Notes: a model not told the origin generated them from the sequence alone. Numbered from the stretch's first letter, positions 1-12,565 are shown. The stretch is DNA of 64,000 nucleotides from Glebionis coronaria (GCA_025667525.1 CM046882.1:544558630-544622629), one strand, 5' to 3'. A program made the numbers and translations.

Positions 1-1079
1 GACAATCTTATTAGCTTATTTTGTATTTAGCTTATTTGTTTTAAAGTTTTCTTAAAAGTTTTGTCTTTTTAAAGTTTGATTTAAAAAGTTTGTTTATTTT
101 GTGTCTTGAATGTTTTAAAATTTGTGCTTATTTAGTTTTACTTATTCTTGTTTTAATTAAGTTTTTGGTATTTGCTTATTGTCAAAGTGCTTATTTGGTT
201 CAGCTTATTTGCTTATTCGATTCCATCGTAACTTTCTTAAGAGTTTACCCATTCCGATCAAGTAAGTGTGATCGCATAAACCCTAGGGTTTCTACTTGCG
301 ATCTTTTACTTCGATCAAGGACTAAGATCAGACTACGATCGTCCATCACGATCTAAGTCACGATTGCCCTGTTGCGATCTGTGACTGCGATCGTTGGTTG
401 CGATCTGTGGATATGATCACTTGGTCACGATCGTCCACTGCGATCCACTTGTTGCTATCGTGGTGGAGTACGATCCAAAACTTGTCCAGAGTACGATCTG
501 GGAGTACGATCGTCACTGCGATCGCTTGTTGCGATCTGTGGCTACGATCCAGAGTACGATCCAGGGTACGATCGTGAGTTACGATCGTGACTACGATCTA
601 ACTTTTGTCTTTATTTTTATCTTATTTTTCCAAGCTTACTTTTCATTACGTTTTAATTTCCAAGAATTGCACGCTTCCCGAAATCTCTGTTTTTACCAAG
701 TGTTTTTCTAGTAATTTTTAGTTTAATTTTTAAAGCTTATTTTTCCGCCATTTTACTTTAGTGTTATTTTAATCGTTTTTCTTTATTTTATATTTCAAGT
801 TTACATTTTTATTACATTGTCAAATTAATTTTTCGTCAAGCTTTAATTTTTGTCATTTAATTAATTACTTTTAAAGTTTTAAATTTTGCACAATTACTTT
901 TTAATTAGTTTTAGCTTTAATTACCTGCCATTTACTTTAACGTTTTGCACATTTAACTTTACTACAACGACAAATTATTGTTTTCCACCAAAAGACGATT
1001 GAGTCGCACGTTAATCCCTTTTTCAATTCGATTAGACCGATTTCAACAAACAATTTTTCTAACTAAATTCTAGTTATTA
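1..1079 (+). repeat. Gypsy I 5' LTR, 3' portion
   Basis: Near-identical to 30350-31416. It ends in CTAGTTATTA two bases before the primer site. Most of the U3 is off the left edge. It contains the CGATC-rich array at 255-600 and a telobox-like AACCCTAGGG. The rest is T-rich with no credible coding frame; the short frames at 90-711 are chance openings. Confidence 0.85.
255..600 (+). repeat. CGATC-rich motif array in the Gypsy I LTR
   Basis: About two dozen copies of a short motif, (G/A)CGATC(G/T) or TCCGATC, lie at irregular 8-25 bp spacing in about 350 bp. The flanking sequence has almost none. CGATCG is palindromic, so the array reads alike on both strands. A telobox-like AACCCTAGGGTTT sits near its start. 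The 3' LTR copy (30597-30936) lacks one short TTACGATC step near the end, so the array changes length. Function is unknown; a binding-site cluster is one possibility. Confidence 0.75.
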
Positions 1080-1081
1080 AA

Positions 1082-1099
1082 TGGTGCCGCTGCCGGCTC
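1082..1099 (+). other. Gypsy I primer binding site
   Basis: TGGTGCCGCTGCCGGCTC starts two bases after the LTR end. It differs at three positions from the Gypsy II site (minus strand, 44416-44433), which has the usual TGGCGCC form seen in Athila-like elements. The changes fit decay of an old copy. Confidence 0.8.
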
Positions 1100-1340
1100 T
1101 TTTCGTAAAGATTAATGGTTTTCTGTGAGAGACGCGTTGAATTTTGGGATCCGTTCACTCGTGAATGTTATTTTTCTTGCTCAAAAATTTTCAAAAATCC
1201 ATAAAAATTAAAAATTGTTAAAAATCCATAAAAATTTCAAAAAATTTCAAAAAATCCAAAAAGATTCTTATTTTTATTTTTACACGTACATATATATTCT
1301 CTATTTCTTTGGTATCTTTTTCTTTTGCTTTTGCAGGTGC

Positions 1341-2639
1341 ATGCGTACTAGATTTTCAACTTATCCAGAGCCCGAGACTCGTGAAGATTTAGATATGGCT
1401 GGTGTGAACAACAACAATAACCCACCGCACCTCAACAATAATAATAACAACAATGTTCCCCCACCCGACCTTCGAACGATGGAGGAGTTGTGTCAACCTA
1501 CGATGAATGGACGAGGAGGACCGATTGCGCCGATGAAAATCACGGCTCCATAGTTTTCGTTGAAGCATCACATGATCCAACAGGTTCAAAACACTTGTCC
1601 ATTTCGCGGATTACCGGATGATGATGCCAACAAACACCTCGACAAATTCATTACCGTTACTCAAAGCATGAAGTTGCCCGGTGTTACTATGGATTTTCTT
1701 CGCCTTCACCTATTTCCACACACCTTATCCCACCATGCCGAAAAATGGTTTGATCGTCTTCCGAAGAATTGAATTCATACTTGGGACGAGATGACTCAAC
1801 GATTTTTGTCGCGCTACTTTCCACCATCCATGGTCACGAGCCTTCGGAATCAAATTAGTGGATTTACACAAGAACCTGATGAATCACTTTTTGATGCTTG
1901 GGAACGATATAATGTTTTAATCGTTCGATGTCCAGACCATAACATGATCCCCGTCACCTTAATTGATACTTTCTACAACGGTTTGACTTTTCGTGATCGT
2001 GATACGATTAATGCAGCCGCCGGTGGCACATTTATGAAAAGAAGACCTGAGAAGTGTAGAGAGATTATCGAGAACATGACTACTCATCACAAAAATTGGG
2101 ATTCATCCGCATCCTCAAGATCAAACCCTAGAGTCAATGTGTCTTCTACTTCTTCAAACCCTGATATCACTGAATTCACCCGCGCAATGGTTGAAATGAG
2201 CAAGAATATGCAACTCTTGGCTAGAAATCAACAACAACAAGTTAAAGCTATAGCAACTTCTTGTGAGATTTTCGGGGGTCCTTATTCATACACTGATTGT
2301 CCTTCTACTCATGACAATCCGGAAAACGTGTATGCAGCTTATGGTAACTATTCAACAGAAAACCATCAAGCTCGACCTCAAGGTGATCGTAACTTGCTAA
2401 GTTACCGTTCTAACAACTTTCTTGCACCCGGTTTTTCTCCTCAAAACCACAACCCCAACAACTACAATAGAAGCAACCCAAACCCACCACGAGCTTCTAA
2501 TCCTTATCACCCACCCACTCAACAACCACCACCCATTAATCAAGATGTTGAAACCTTAATGAGGACCCAAGGAGAGCAAATTAAGAATCTGCAAAGCTAA
2601 ATTATCAACTTGAAAGGAGATATCACTAAGCAAGGTAAT
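1341..2639 (+). pseudogene. Gypsy I gag, N-terminal part
   Basis: One reading frame runs from ATG 1341 to the solo-LTR junction at 2639, broken by in-frame stops at 1551 (TAG), 1770 (TGA) and 2598 (TAA). It starts just after a splice-acceptor-like TTTTGCAG, so a leader intron is possible. The N-terminus is rich in N and P. A Retrotrans_gag-type capsid region follows (about 1600-2060), with LDKFITVTQSMKLPG, RFLSRYFPPSM and DTFYNGL, each with a counterpart in Gypsy II gag. The zinc-knuckle position reads CEIFGGPYSYTDC, so one Cys and the His seem lost. A Pro/Asn/Gln-rich tail ends at the insertion. In the element this would form the virus-like-particle shell. It is inactive. Confidence 0.85.
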
Positions 2640-3922
2640 TGTCACACCCCACCATGGCGGAATATGGGGCACGGCGTATGGATATCATCACAACAATAGC
2701 GTGTCTATAGAGATAACTAAATGAAAATATAATGTCAAAAATGGCGACACAAATATCATGACAATACCTCAACAATGCAGGAGTCTAGGTAAGTAGGTAA
2801 CAGTCCTACCACTTACCCAAGACAAACAATAAACATAAACCAAACAAACATATAGGTGCCAACATGTATCACTTATCAAATAAAAAAAACATAAAGGTAA
2901 ACTAAGAAGGAACGGGGATATCCTTCTATATTCAATCCTAATGCATCCAAATCTAGCCACTCCTATCCTCAAGCTTAACCACATACTCACCTGAAAGAGA
3001 CACTAAAACACGTCAACATAAAGTTGGTGAGAGTCATAGGTTTAAACTCAAACGCCAAATCATACCAAAAAGCTGTGAGTAACAACCATCGACACAATAA
3101 CATATGGACAATGTGTTACAATTATGTATTAACAACTAACATTCAAGATCAAACATTCCAAACCAAAATCCAAGGCCCTCAGCCTTACCAAACACCATGG
3201 TACCATAGATGATCACACTATGTACCTATCCCAAGGCCACTACCTTGTCATTATCCATTGGTCCCATAGACGATCACGCTATGTACCTATCCCAAGGCCC
3301 CTACCTTGTCAAACCACAATAACTGAGACGGCACGTGTCCCCCGATCCAAATCATACACAATCAAGAATCACATAGCAGTTAATCACATAATGTACACAC
3401 AAGTCCATCACAAACCTTAAAAACATTCACAGCATCAATTTATAAAATAACTCAACACAGTGTCTCTTCCATCCCATCTGGAAGTCAATATCAATAGTAA
3501 ACATGGGACTATGAAACTCACCTGATTGAGCTTCCCCAAACATCCGCGCACTAGCAAAAAGCTAACAAACCAAAAACACATAATCAAAACATGAACCAAA
3601 CACTAAAATGGCTCATCAACCTATGATGGACATCTAACCTTATCCCATATATATACCTCATATATATGCTCTAAGCATCTCATTACACCCCTCTATAAAG
3701 CCCTTAACTCGTTTTACTTCATAACCCGTCCCGTTAACATTTTACCCAAAACAGTCCTAGTTTTAGGTCTCCAAACTATAAGGCAAACGCCCACTTAAAC
3801 ATACCCATGATCTCTGTAAATGGAATATTTATTCCCTTACATATGTTAGCTAACACCTCCCATTTGCCCTAACCTTAAAGCTATTGTTAAGGCCCCGATA
3901 TATATATATATATATATATATA

Positions 3923-4019
<97 letters not shown>

Positions 4020-5363
4020 TTTTGTCATTCCAGTTTTACTGATTTTAAACATACAAAAGGTTTGTTAGGGTTACGGGGTCTTACCCTAAACCACAACCTT
4101 AGCCCAAGTGCAGATACTTACTACAATATATAAACCATCTCTCATGTTCTTTAGAAGATCCCAATGCAACCCTAAGTACCCTAAACAACCCAAAACTTTA
4201 AAAGAAAACAGGCTGAATTCAAAACTGTTTTGACCACCGACTGTTGTAACCTGTTTTTGACCCACTTCCCAACCTCCAATTTAGTTCTCGTTTCTTGCAT
4301 TGGAAAGCCACTTCAATTACCTTTTCAGGGGTACTTGGATCGTAAAATAAGAGTTTGTAGAACTCCCAATATGATCAAACCAATTGACTCAAAATTCTGC
4401 CCAGTTTTAAAAAACGGGTTTAATCAAATTGAACTAATTAATTACCCATAACCCCATTAAATACAAGCCCTAGTTTATGTAATCATCATCTTATGATTAA
4501 TATAACATTAATTTACTGTTTTTATATCAAACCCTAACCTAAATCAATCAATAGATGATTAAAGAAATCATAAAAACAATTTAATTGAAAAGGGTTTGAA
4601 GATTTTACCTTAGATTTTTTGGAAAACAAGATTTTTGATGAAGAACCCTAATTTTCTCCATGGATGTCGACCCATACTTGATCTCAGGGATTTTATGAAG
4701 TGTTTTGACAAAAATAAGGTTTTCTATAGTTTCCTAACAAGTCCTTGAACCATATACAAAAGCCCGGTTCCCTTTTTTCCCCTTTTCTTTTCTTTGGTGC
4801 GTCTAAACCGACCCAAACACCCCTAATTTCGCTTTTTTTTATTTTTATTATTTAATATTATGTTATTAACATTACCTTAATTTACCTTAATTTATTTCAG
4901 CTCCTAAAGCTTCCAAAACCTCAAAACCGTCAAACTAGTCAAATTTACGCGTTTTACCGTAAAAGACGTAAAATATACACTTTTAATAAAAATCTCAAAT
5001 TTTGAAATAAACTTTATAACTAAGTCCTAAATGACTTAAAACCATCCCAAAAAATATTCATATGACTAATTACCTCATCCGAGACCTCTAAATGCTAAAC
5101 TGTAAATCGTAAAAATACGATTTTCTATAATACATATACGTATACGTAAAACCACTAAATAACACCATCTCACTTCATAGTCACCACCATGTGAACTCAT
5201 GAACATGAAATCATCACACATCGTTTCACTCACAAGGTACCCCGTACCGGAAACGATATCCAAACCACAATCTATTCACACCAATTAGCACATAAACACG
5301 TAAAGACACGTAACTAGCACAAAACAAAACTAAGTGACGAACCTCAAAACCAGGATTGTCACA
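2640..5363 (-). mobile_element. Solo LTR inserted in Gypsy I gag
   Basis: This 2724-bp block starts TGTCACACCCC and ends GGATTGTCACA. It is flanked by GTAAT (2635-2639) and ATAAT (5364-5368), a 5-bp duplication with one mismatch. The gag frame reads on across it when one copy of the duplication is removed. It has no ORF with recognisable domains, no primer site and no internal region, so it fits a solo LTR. On the minus strand it begins TGTGACAATCC and ends GGGTGTGACA, the usual look of plant chromovirus (Del/Tekay-type) LTRs, hence the assigned strand. It holds a near-repeat around a TATGTACCTATCCCAAGGCC motif (about 3215-3310) and a long TA run. Family assignment is inference. Confidence 0.65.
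3897..4018. repeat. TA dinucleotide microsatellite
   Basis: About 120 bp of (TA)n, broken once by ATC near 3923, inside the solo LTR. Short-read assemblies may have the wrong length here. Confidence 0.95.
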
Positions 5364-5368
5364 ATAAT

Positions 5369-7279
5369 GATATTAGAACCGAGCTTCGACATGATATACA
5401 AACCTCTTTTAGCACTCAAACAAATGACTTGAAGAATATGCTGGCTAGTTTCTTACCAACTCCTCAACCCTCTACTTCGGGCTCTCTACCTTCAAATACC
5501 GTCACCAACCCAAGAGCGAATGTGAGTGCTATTACTACACGCAGTGCAACAACCTTAGTAGGACCATCTATCCCTCCCCCAGTTAGTCCATCTATACCTC
5601 CTCCACCACCATTTATCGTTATCCCTCCTACTCCCACGCCTAGTATTAGTTCTCCATTACCGTCTCCACCTATGCATGAAGAAGCACCCAAGAAGAACCC
5701 TTCACCAACCCCACCTTCCACCTATAAACCCAATATCCCTTATCCTTCTCGCTTAGACAAGGCCAAACTGCAAACCAAGGATGACATTCAAGTGTCGAAC
5801 TATTTGAAGAAGATTTCAGGACTGACCATCACCTTTAGCCTTGTTGAAGCTCTTGCACAAATGCCTAAATTTGTTAAGATGTTTAAGGAATTGCTTAATA
5901 AGAAGGAGAAGATGGCCGAGTTTGTTAATACTCGATTGAATGAAAACTGTTCTGTAGTCCTTCTTAAAGAACTTCTGGAAAAACTTGGAGATCCCGGTCG
6001 TTTTGTGCTACCATGTACTTTTAACCAAACCGAATAATTTACTGCCTTAGCCGATCTCGGGGCAAGTATAAATTTGATGCTTTTAAGTGTTTGGAAAAAG
6101 TTATCATTACCCGATCTTACTCCAACAAAGATGACTCTTGAGCTAGCAAATCGCACTCTCGCTTACCCCGTTGGTATTGCCGAAGATGTGTTCATTAAAG
6201 TTGGCACCTTCACTTTTCCAGTCGACTTTGTTGTTGTTGATTATGAAATGGACCCTCGTATTCCTTTAATACATGGTCAGCCATTCTTGAGAACCGGAAA
6301 AGATTTAGTCGATGTTGTCGAAGGTGAGTTAATCTTAAGAGTCGGGAATGAAGCACAAGTATTTAAAATGGGGAAGATCACAACTAACCCTAATGGAAGA
6401 GAGTCAGCGAATATGATTAATGTGCTTGATGATTTTGTCGTCTACAACACTCCTCTATTCGATTCTTTCTATGATAATCCACTGTTCCAAGATGATGTGG
6501 ATGATTCTCTCTCCAATTTTGATCCTCCACCAATTTATGATTCTCCACCGATCTATGATGCTTATGATGATGATTCTAGTTCAGATGGGGATGATTATGA
6601 TAATTTTACTTCTGAGTATCCAGACATGCCCACTTATGATGATTTTGATGAGGCTGATACTCTCTCGAGTGATTCTTCTCATGATGACCTTGTACCTACT
6701 TTTGATGAAGATCCTCCGCCAATAATGCTTAATCCTACTTTGGATGACTACTCATTTGAGGAAGATTTTGCTACTTTTCTCAACACTTACTTCCTAAATG
6801 AGAGTGATGCCCCTCCTTTGGACTTTGATGATTATGGTCTTTATCCTCTTTTGGATATGAAGAAACCCGTTTCAAAGGAGAAGAAGCCGGCCGACACCGA
6901 TATCCGCAGCACTTATGTCTTGACACCTCTCTATCCACCTTCTGAGGATGAGATTGTGAGATTTATGAGCGGATCCTCTTCAAGGACTACTAAACCTGAG
7001 TGTTATTTTCCCCTAAAGGAAAAGGTGTTCGATCCCGGTATTGCAATTTTTAAGCCATCTCAGTATCCATCTGATGAAATAAAAGGAAATATTTTTGGAA
7101 ACCATGGAGATATGCTTGCACCTCATCACCCTTGCTACCACCGTGCTCAACAACTGCTTAAGGGAACCTTTCCTACTCTTTTTTGGCTTGCCTTGTTCGC
7201 CTTAATCTTGTGCTACTTGATGGATGAAAACCATGTCTTTGATCCCGGTGGATGTGTTTCAAGCTTCTTCCTATGCTAA
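5369..7279 (+). pseudogene. Gypsy I gag C-terminus and protease
   Basis: This continues the frame of the N-terminal part after the solo LTR. It has a Pro/Ser-rich linker (5570-5740), a conserved stretch before the protease, then a TAA at 6035 and, in the same frame, the aspartic protease with ALADLGASINLM (about 6041-6076), IAEDVFIKVG and IPLIHGQPFLRTG. DLGAS replaces the usual DSG/DTG, as in Gypsy II. After the protease comes a very acidic Asp/Ser/Tyr-rich tail (about 6430-6870), then a tail with repeated FDPG (7030, 7240), which also occurs in Gypsy II. The frame ends at 7279 with no reverse transcriptase. The element is gag-protease only and this copy is dead. Confidence 0.85.
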
Positions 7280-8735
7280 TCAAGGTCGAGTCAGGCTCAC
7301 GACTCGGTTAACAAAAACAAGTGCTTCTCGGGAGGAAACCCGCAGTATCTATCCTTTTTCTTGTATTTTTATAATAAGTGTAGAGGGAGACCCTAGTATG
7401 TGTTTGTTGTTTTCTTTCTTATCATTTGCAGGGATTCGAGTTTTCAAAGATACATTCTTGATGACTTTTGACGACCCATGATTCTGTGTACCCGTCTTCC
7501 CGGTTCTATCCTAAACTCTTTTGATTCTCTATTTTATATTCTTCAATATTGAAATAGGAATCACTTTAGTTGTCCTTTCCTTAGCAAGATTTAAACAAAG
7601 TACACAATGTCCTAAGTGTAGGGGAGTTTACTTCCACATGCTTAAACATTGAGGACAATGTTTATATCAAGTGTAGGGGGACTTCTATCGAAGTTAAGTG
7701 GGCTTTTTCCTTGTATTTGTCCTCATTTTAACCGGAAAATTGATTTTTCGACATTTTTCAAAATTTTTGATCTATTTTGGCCTATTAGTATTTACCTTTG
7801 TTATAGTTATTTTCTTTCTTTGTTAGAATAAATTTTAATAAAGTGGTTTTAATTTTTAAACGTTGTGAATCTTTTGACTCAACCCGAGTTTACTTATTCA
7901 AGTTTACTCTAGCTAGTATCCTTACGTGTTTAAGTCAAGTTTTGCTAGTCTTTTATATAGGGAACTTTAAAACGCGAAAGTCTTAACTCTCAAGGGTTAA
8001 GAACAAGAACTTTTCGCAAGTTCCTATAATTGATCCTAGAAAGTCGTTTATCAAGGGAACTTTAAAATGCGAATTCTAAACTTGAAAGAGTCTAAGAAGT
8101 TGCAAGATCCTTTAGATGACTTGAAAACCCAAAACTTTGATTTAATAGGCTAAGCATCCATGAGTCTCATTCATTGAGATTTTAAATTGTGGAGAACGAG
8201 AGATGATAGAGTCAATTATAAGTTTGGTATTCTTTCATGAAGTTATGTGAGTTGATTATAAGGTTTTTCTCCCATCGCTTGCTAATAAATATATTTGCAA
8301 TAAAGAAGGTTGTACGATTTGAAAAGTTACTTAGCTTCTAGCCCAAGATCGTTTAAAAGTTGCTTGGTATTAATTAGAGTTCATAGCCAAGGCATAACTT
8401 ATAGAAGCGGGATGCGAAGATTGGCGAGTCCGAAAAGGTCCTAACAAGACATGAAGGCTACATTTTGTTGCTAAAGATCCCAAGTGATGTAAAGAATCAT
8501 TTATCAAAAATCAATATGAAGGATCGAGACACACGACGAAAAGCAAATACTCCCCTAAAGATCATGGAGAAGTCTATCCAAGAAGGCCCTAACAAGGTAT
8601 GAGGATAAATAGATCCAAGTCCTAAAAGGAGGCGGATCGTTGTATATCAAAATCCCAAATAAGGATTGGAGAAAAATGAAGAAGTCGTGGTCCAAGTATG
8701 AAGAATCTCTCAAAAACTTCAAGTGAAGAAATTCT
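7280..8735 (+). other. Gypsy I 3' non-coding internal region, left part
   Basis: I see no credible ORF. Repeated G-tract motifs (AAGTGTAGGGGAG near 7613, AAGTGTAGGGGGA near 7670) resemble the true polypurine tract at 29530. Two similar GGGAACTTTAAAA-type passages (7960 and 8056) mark a degenerate internal duplication. The region stops at the Copia I insertion (flank ATTCT, 8731-8735) and probably resumes at 28943. Confidence 0.6.
7644..7663. other. AAACATTG hairpin before a G-tract
   Basis: AAACATTG-AGGA-CAATGTTT is a perfect 8-bp stem with a 4-base loop, followed within 15 bp by AAGTGTAGGGGG. The same stem and loop occur in Gypsy II (39920-39939 in inverse orientation), also beside a G-tract. 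Confidence 0.7.
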
Positions 8736-9132
8736 TGTTGGAAATACGTTTTTCCAAGGAAAGTCTCGGTCACATCATTATTAGCATAGATCACGAGCTA
8801 TAGACTATTTAGAAAATTGTAACTTGGAGTGACCTCCCTTTGGGGGAGATTGTTGGAAATACGTTTTTATGTATTTAGAAAGGATCGGTCACTCCAATGA
8901 TATTGGGCTCGTGATCCAATATAGTCCATATAGCCCACATGTAGGGTGGGCTATATAAACCCCCTCCTAGCATGTTAGGAGGGTTGGTCATTCACTTTTC
9001 ACACACTTAATCTAATCTTTCATTTTTCTCTCCAACCTCTCTCTAGTTTCTCTCTCTACATCTTCATCTATCTCTCTCTCTCTAATAATCATCTCCTTAG
9101 TTAGATAATCCAAGGATTACGATAAACTAACA
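8736..9132 (+). repeat. Copia I 5' LTR
   Basis: It starts TGTTGGAAATACG and ends AACTAACA. It has two parts: a 115-bp A block (8736-8850) ending in a polypurine-tract copy, and a 282-bp B block (8851-9132) that again starts TGTTGGAAATACG. Upstream of A there is no polypurine tract, as expected at a true 5' end. B carries the TATA box, and CT-rich sequence fills its 3' half. Confidence 0.85.
8928..8983 (+). promoter_or_regulatory. Copia I LTR core promoter with two dyads
   Basis: TATATAAA (8952-8959) is the likely TATA box. It overlaps the right arm of a dyad, TATAGCCCAC (8929-8938) with GTGGGCTATA (8946-8955), which holds TGGGCT, a site II-type plant motif. Three bases downstream is a perfect stem, CCCTCCTA-GCATGT-TAGGAGGG (8962-8983). 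Transcription should start just after it, about 30 bp from TATA. The same layout recurs in the other Copia LTRs. Confidence 0.7.
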
Positions 9133-9134
9133 AT

Positions 9135-9148
9135 TGGTATCAAGAGCC
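9135..9148 (+). other. Copia I primer binding site
   Basis: TGGTATCAAGAGCC starts two bases after the LTR. It is the usual plant Copia site complementary to initiator tRNA-Met, with one extra A compared with the tRNA. Confidence 0.85.
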
Positions 9149-9420
9149 ATGGGATGATTGTTTGGTTTTTGTGTTTGTGTTCTTGATTATCTCGCCTATT
9201 TTGATCCGAATTCACAAGTACAAAATTTTTTGTGTTTTTATGGTTTAATCTTGATATACTTCATCTAGTTACTTATTATTGTGATTTGGTATTGGTATTT
9301 TGGTTAAAAACACAAAATTTTTGGGTGTTTGATTCGTTTCTTGGCTTGATATTCCGAATTGGTTGTGTTAATCCGAGAAAAGTGGAAAAATACTCCATCG
9401 CAAAGTTGGAAGGGTTTTAT

Positions 9421-9840
9421 ATTCCGATCTGAATATTGTGATCGCAAAAGCCTAGGGTTTCTACATTGCGACGAATATTCAGATAGTGTATTCTGATAAC
9501 CCTTATTCCGATCGAGGATTGCGATCGTGGATTGCGACGGAATTAAGAGATATTGCGACGTTACTCTGTCCATATTTCGAACAAACATTGCGATAGGCAA
9601 CATTGCGATTGGCACTACGATCCAATATTGCGATAGGTAACATTCCGATAGGCAATATTGCGATGAGTATTCCGATGGGAAATATTGCGATGGGTATTGC
9701 GATGAGTATTCCGATGGTTTAAACACTAATATTACGACAGGTTTTCCAATCCACATTCCGACAGACTTTCCGATAGGACATTCCGATGGTTATTCCGATG
9801 GGTATTCCAACGGATTAAATTTGAGGATTCCGATACAGTG
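9421..9840 (+). repeat. TTSCGAT motif array in the Copia I leader
   Basis: About two dozen copies of ATT(G/C)CGAT(A/G)GG-like 10-mers are spaced 10-25 bp apart between the primer site and gag. The array opens with ATTCCGATC, a GTGATCGC step and CCTAGGGTTTCTACATTGCGA, close to the opening of the Gypsy I LTR array at 255-300. The flanking leader (9149-9420 and 9841-10041) is T-rich with no coding sign. Confidence 0.75.
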
Positions 9841-10041
9841 ACAAGTATTTCAAGATTTTTCAAAAACGTGTTTTTGAAAATTCGTGTGTAATTTTGTCTT
9901 GGAATTTTTGGTTTATCGAGGACAATTATTAGGGGATTTTAACATTATTTCTCGACTTCTACTCACAACAACAAACACAATTACTTTCTTACAATGATCG
10001 ATTGACAAGTAATCCTTACTTTCATTTATCATCGATTTTTA

Positions 10042-12205
10042 ATGGATTCGTTGAATTCGACATCTCGAGAGGGAGACTTGCATCTCATGCAAAACACAGC
10101 TAGAGAAAGTGGTATAACGTTCTTTCGACTACTTTAGTCTCATCTAGTGACCATTTCTTGGTTTCAAGGAGGAAGCGAATTTCTGACACTCTTCGGTCAA
10201 GATCGTTATATATTCATCGATTCCATATTCCTCAACTTGAACCAACTAGCTGAGCAACTTCACAAAGAAGACTTTAATCACTCTGCATCAGCATCTGCAT
10301 ATCAAGCTCTAGTGACACAACTTACGCACTTCTTCAAATTCAACATTCTTAAGTCTGACAATTCAGGGATATGTCAATCATTTCTTTAGTACACACAAAC
10401 GGAAATTAAAGAGTTTCGTGGTACATTGTTGAAATTAATGATATTAGTCTCGTCTTCGATTTATGAAAGATCTCGACTTCAGCAAGAGTATGATAATGGA
10501 GTGCAAGAATCTACGATGCAGATGCAACAGGAGAATGATCATACGGTTGACAACTTGGAGCCTAAAGATTGCAAGAGCAAGGATTCGGGAGGAAAGCACG
10601 ATACAAGCAGCATGTCAGGGATTGATGACACCATACCCGTATCTGACGAAGAGTCTACAAACACGGTACAAAGGAATGTGGTATATGATGTCTATGCCGA
10701 TGAACTACCGTATGTTGCGCATTCCGAACCTAATTATGACAAACATGGGATGGAAAAGGGTGATAGTTTTACCACTTCAGATTCATCTGATGTGAGTCAA
10801 AATAGGGGAGAAATTGTTCATATGCTATAGTTCATCATGATAAATGCTTTATGACTGCTTCTCTAACCAATTCTGATTCCAAGATTAAAGAGCTTGAAAT
10901 GATTTTAGCTCAGCAATCTAAAGCTCTTGAGGATGCCAAAATTGAATTTTCGAAGAAAACGGATAAATTTGAAAAGTATTTTGAAAAACTTGAAAATTCA
11001 TACGTTGTTCTTGAAAGAAAATTAAATCAAAAATTCAAGATTCTAAAGCTGAAAAGGATAATTTTGTGAGACAAATTAAGTCGCTTGAATCTAAGTCGGC
11101 ATCCCAAGATGAATTGCTCAAAGAGAATGAGATTTTAAAGGCTCAAGTACAAGAAAAGGTCTTTGCTATAGCTGCCTTGAAAAACGAATTGAGAAAAACT
11201 AAAGGATCTAGTGTGGATACTAAGCTTGAAAAACCATCAATCTTGGGGAAACCGCCTCAAATTCAGTCTGTTAGACAACCGACTGCATTTAGATCTGAGC
11301 GACCGCGGTTTGCCTCCCAAGTTGATATGGTTCATCTTTCTAGACCAGTCACTCCACTATCTAGGCCCATTGTGACTATAACAGCTTCTACAAGACCTAA
11401 TCACATGATTGCCTCTAGTCTCCCTAGACATAGTCCAAAGAACACGTCTCAAACTCGTTCAAATGACGTTCGCCATACATTCGGTCTAAGGGAAGCTAAG
11501 CTAAAGACACAAGTAAGAGATAGAAATTTCAAACCTAGTCAGATGCCTTCTAGTTTACCCAACACTGCTAACCGTAACATGTCACTTCCTAGGAGCATCA
11601 ATCAATCATCTAGGAATTCTAGATCTTACTCGGTCATTAAATATGCTACTTGTAAAACATGTAGGAAATGTGTCTTTAAAGCCAATCATGATTCTTGCAT
11701 CAAGAAATTACTTAATGAGGTGAACTCCCGTGCTAGACTTAAATCCCAGTGGGTTGCTAAAATCAAACCCATTGGTAAAATGTGGCGCCCCACTGGTAGA
11801 ACTTTCACTCTTGTAGGAAACGAGTGCCCTTTAACTAGGATAGTCTCTGATTCTACCAAGACTGCTAGGGAGGAAATTGAAAAGGATGATACATCACTTA
11901 AGCCTGAACTTAAGGTTTTCTATAAAAGGAAACGTTTGCCAGCTAAGATAAGTGAATCATCTACTCAGATCGCCTCTGACACAAGTAAAGCCAATTGTGA
12001 ACCCCCACGTGCTTCTAAAATTGATATCGCTAACCCATGTCAAATCATGCAAATTCCTAATGAGAATGCAGGTACCAAAGTTTATGTTCCAAAAGAACGA
12101 AGCGGTCCAATCGTTTAATACCATTCAACTAAGGACACTCTTAGAGTTTGGTTGCTAAAGAAGCAGATATCGGAGAAACAAGTGTCTCAGGGGATTCATG
12201 GTTAA
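10042..12205 (+). pseudogene. Copia I gag-like protein
   Basis: Homologous along its length to the Copia II gag (15369-17518). The start ATG opens MDSLN, as in Copia II. Shared features in order: LTLFGQDR near 10185, an Asp/Ser-rich middle, a coiled-coil stretch (about 10870-11190), a basic Ser/Pro-rich part, a Cys/His cluster with C-x2-C-x8-H-x2-C spacing ending HDSC (about 11647-11700), and MWRPTGRTFTLVGNECPLTRI. In-frame stops fall near 10132 and 10387, frame changes near 10830 and 11060, and a TAA in the last part at 12116. No protease, integrase or RT follows. Copia IV gag shares the Cys/His cluster and CPLTR motif, so the gag is related to that of the pol-bearing element. Confidence 0.8.
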
Positions 12206-12217
12206 GCTTACCAAAGG

Positions 12218-12565
12218 ACTTATAGTCACATCACAGACTGTAACTCGATCTTCAAAGAAAGGAAAGTTTATCGCTGATGATAAACTTATCCTAACAACGA
12301 GAAATTAATTTTTCTCGGGCATGAGCTTATATCAAAAACATTCCAAGTTTTTAAGCTCATGCACAATGACTTACAGTTAAATATCATACTGTAACTCGGA
12401 CTTCAATTTTAGGAAAGCTTATCTTTAAAGATAGCTTATCCTCGTAACGGGAAATTAAATTTTCTCGGTCATGAGCTTGTATTAAAACATTCCAAGTTTT
12501 AAACTCAGAAAGGAAAGTGTATCTTTTAAATAAGAGAACTTTTCCTCATAACGAGAAATTCATCT
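12218..12565 (+). repeat. Hairpin-unit array of Copia I, left part
   Basis: Two and a half units of about 150 bp, each with three dyads: GTTTATC/GATAAAC type, CGAGAAA/TTTCTCG and CATGAGCTTA/TAAGCTCATG. The second unit has AAGCTTATC with GATAGCTT, a matched change in both arms. The last unit is cut inside the second dyad by Copia II, and the array resumes at 21781. Confidence 0.75.

Noticed and set aside
280..300. Telomere-like AACCCTAGGGTTT
   Set aside because: A single telobox-like word, not a tandem telomere repeat.
90..711. 88- and 105-codon frames in the Gypsy I LTR, repeated in the 3' LTR
   Set aside because: Leu/Phe-rich or Arg/Asp-rich artefacts of T-rich and CGATC-repeat DNA; the 3' copy reads in different frames and lengths.
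5464..5721. Minus-strand Gly-rich 85-codon frame
   Set aside because: It is the antisense of the Pro-rich linker of Gypsy I gag.
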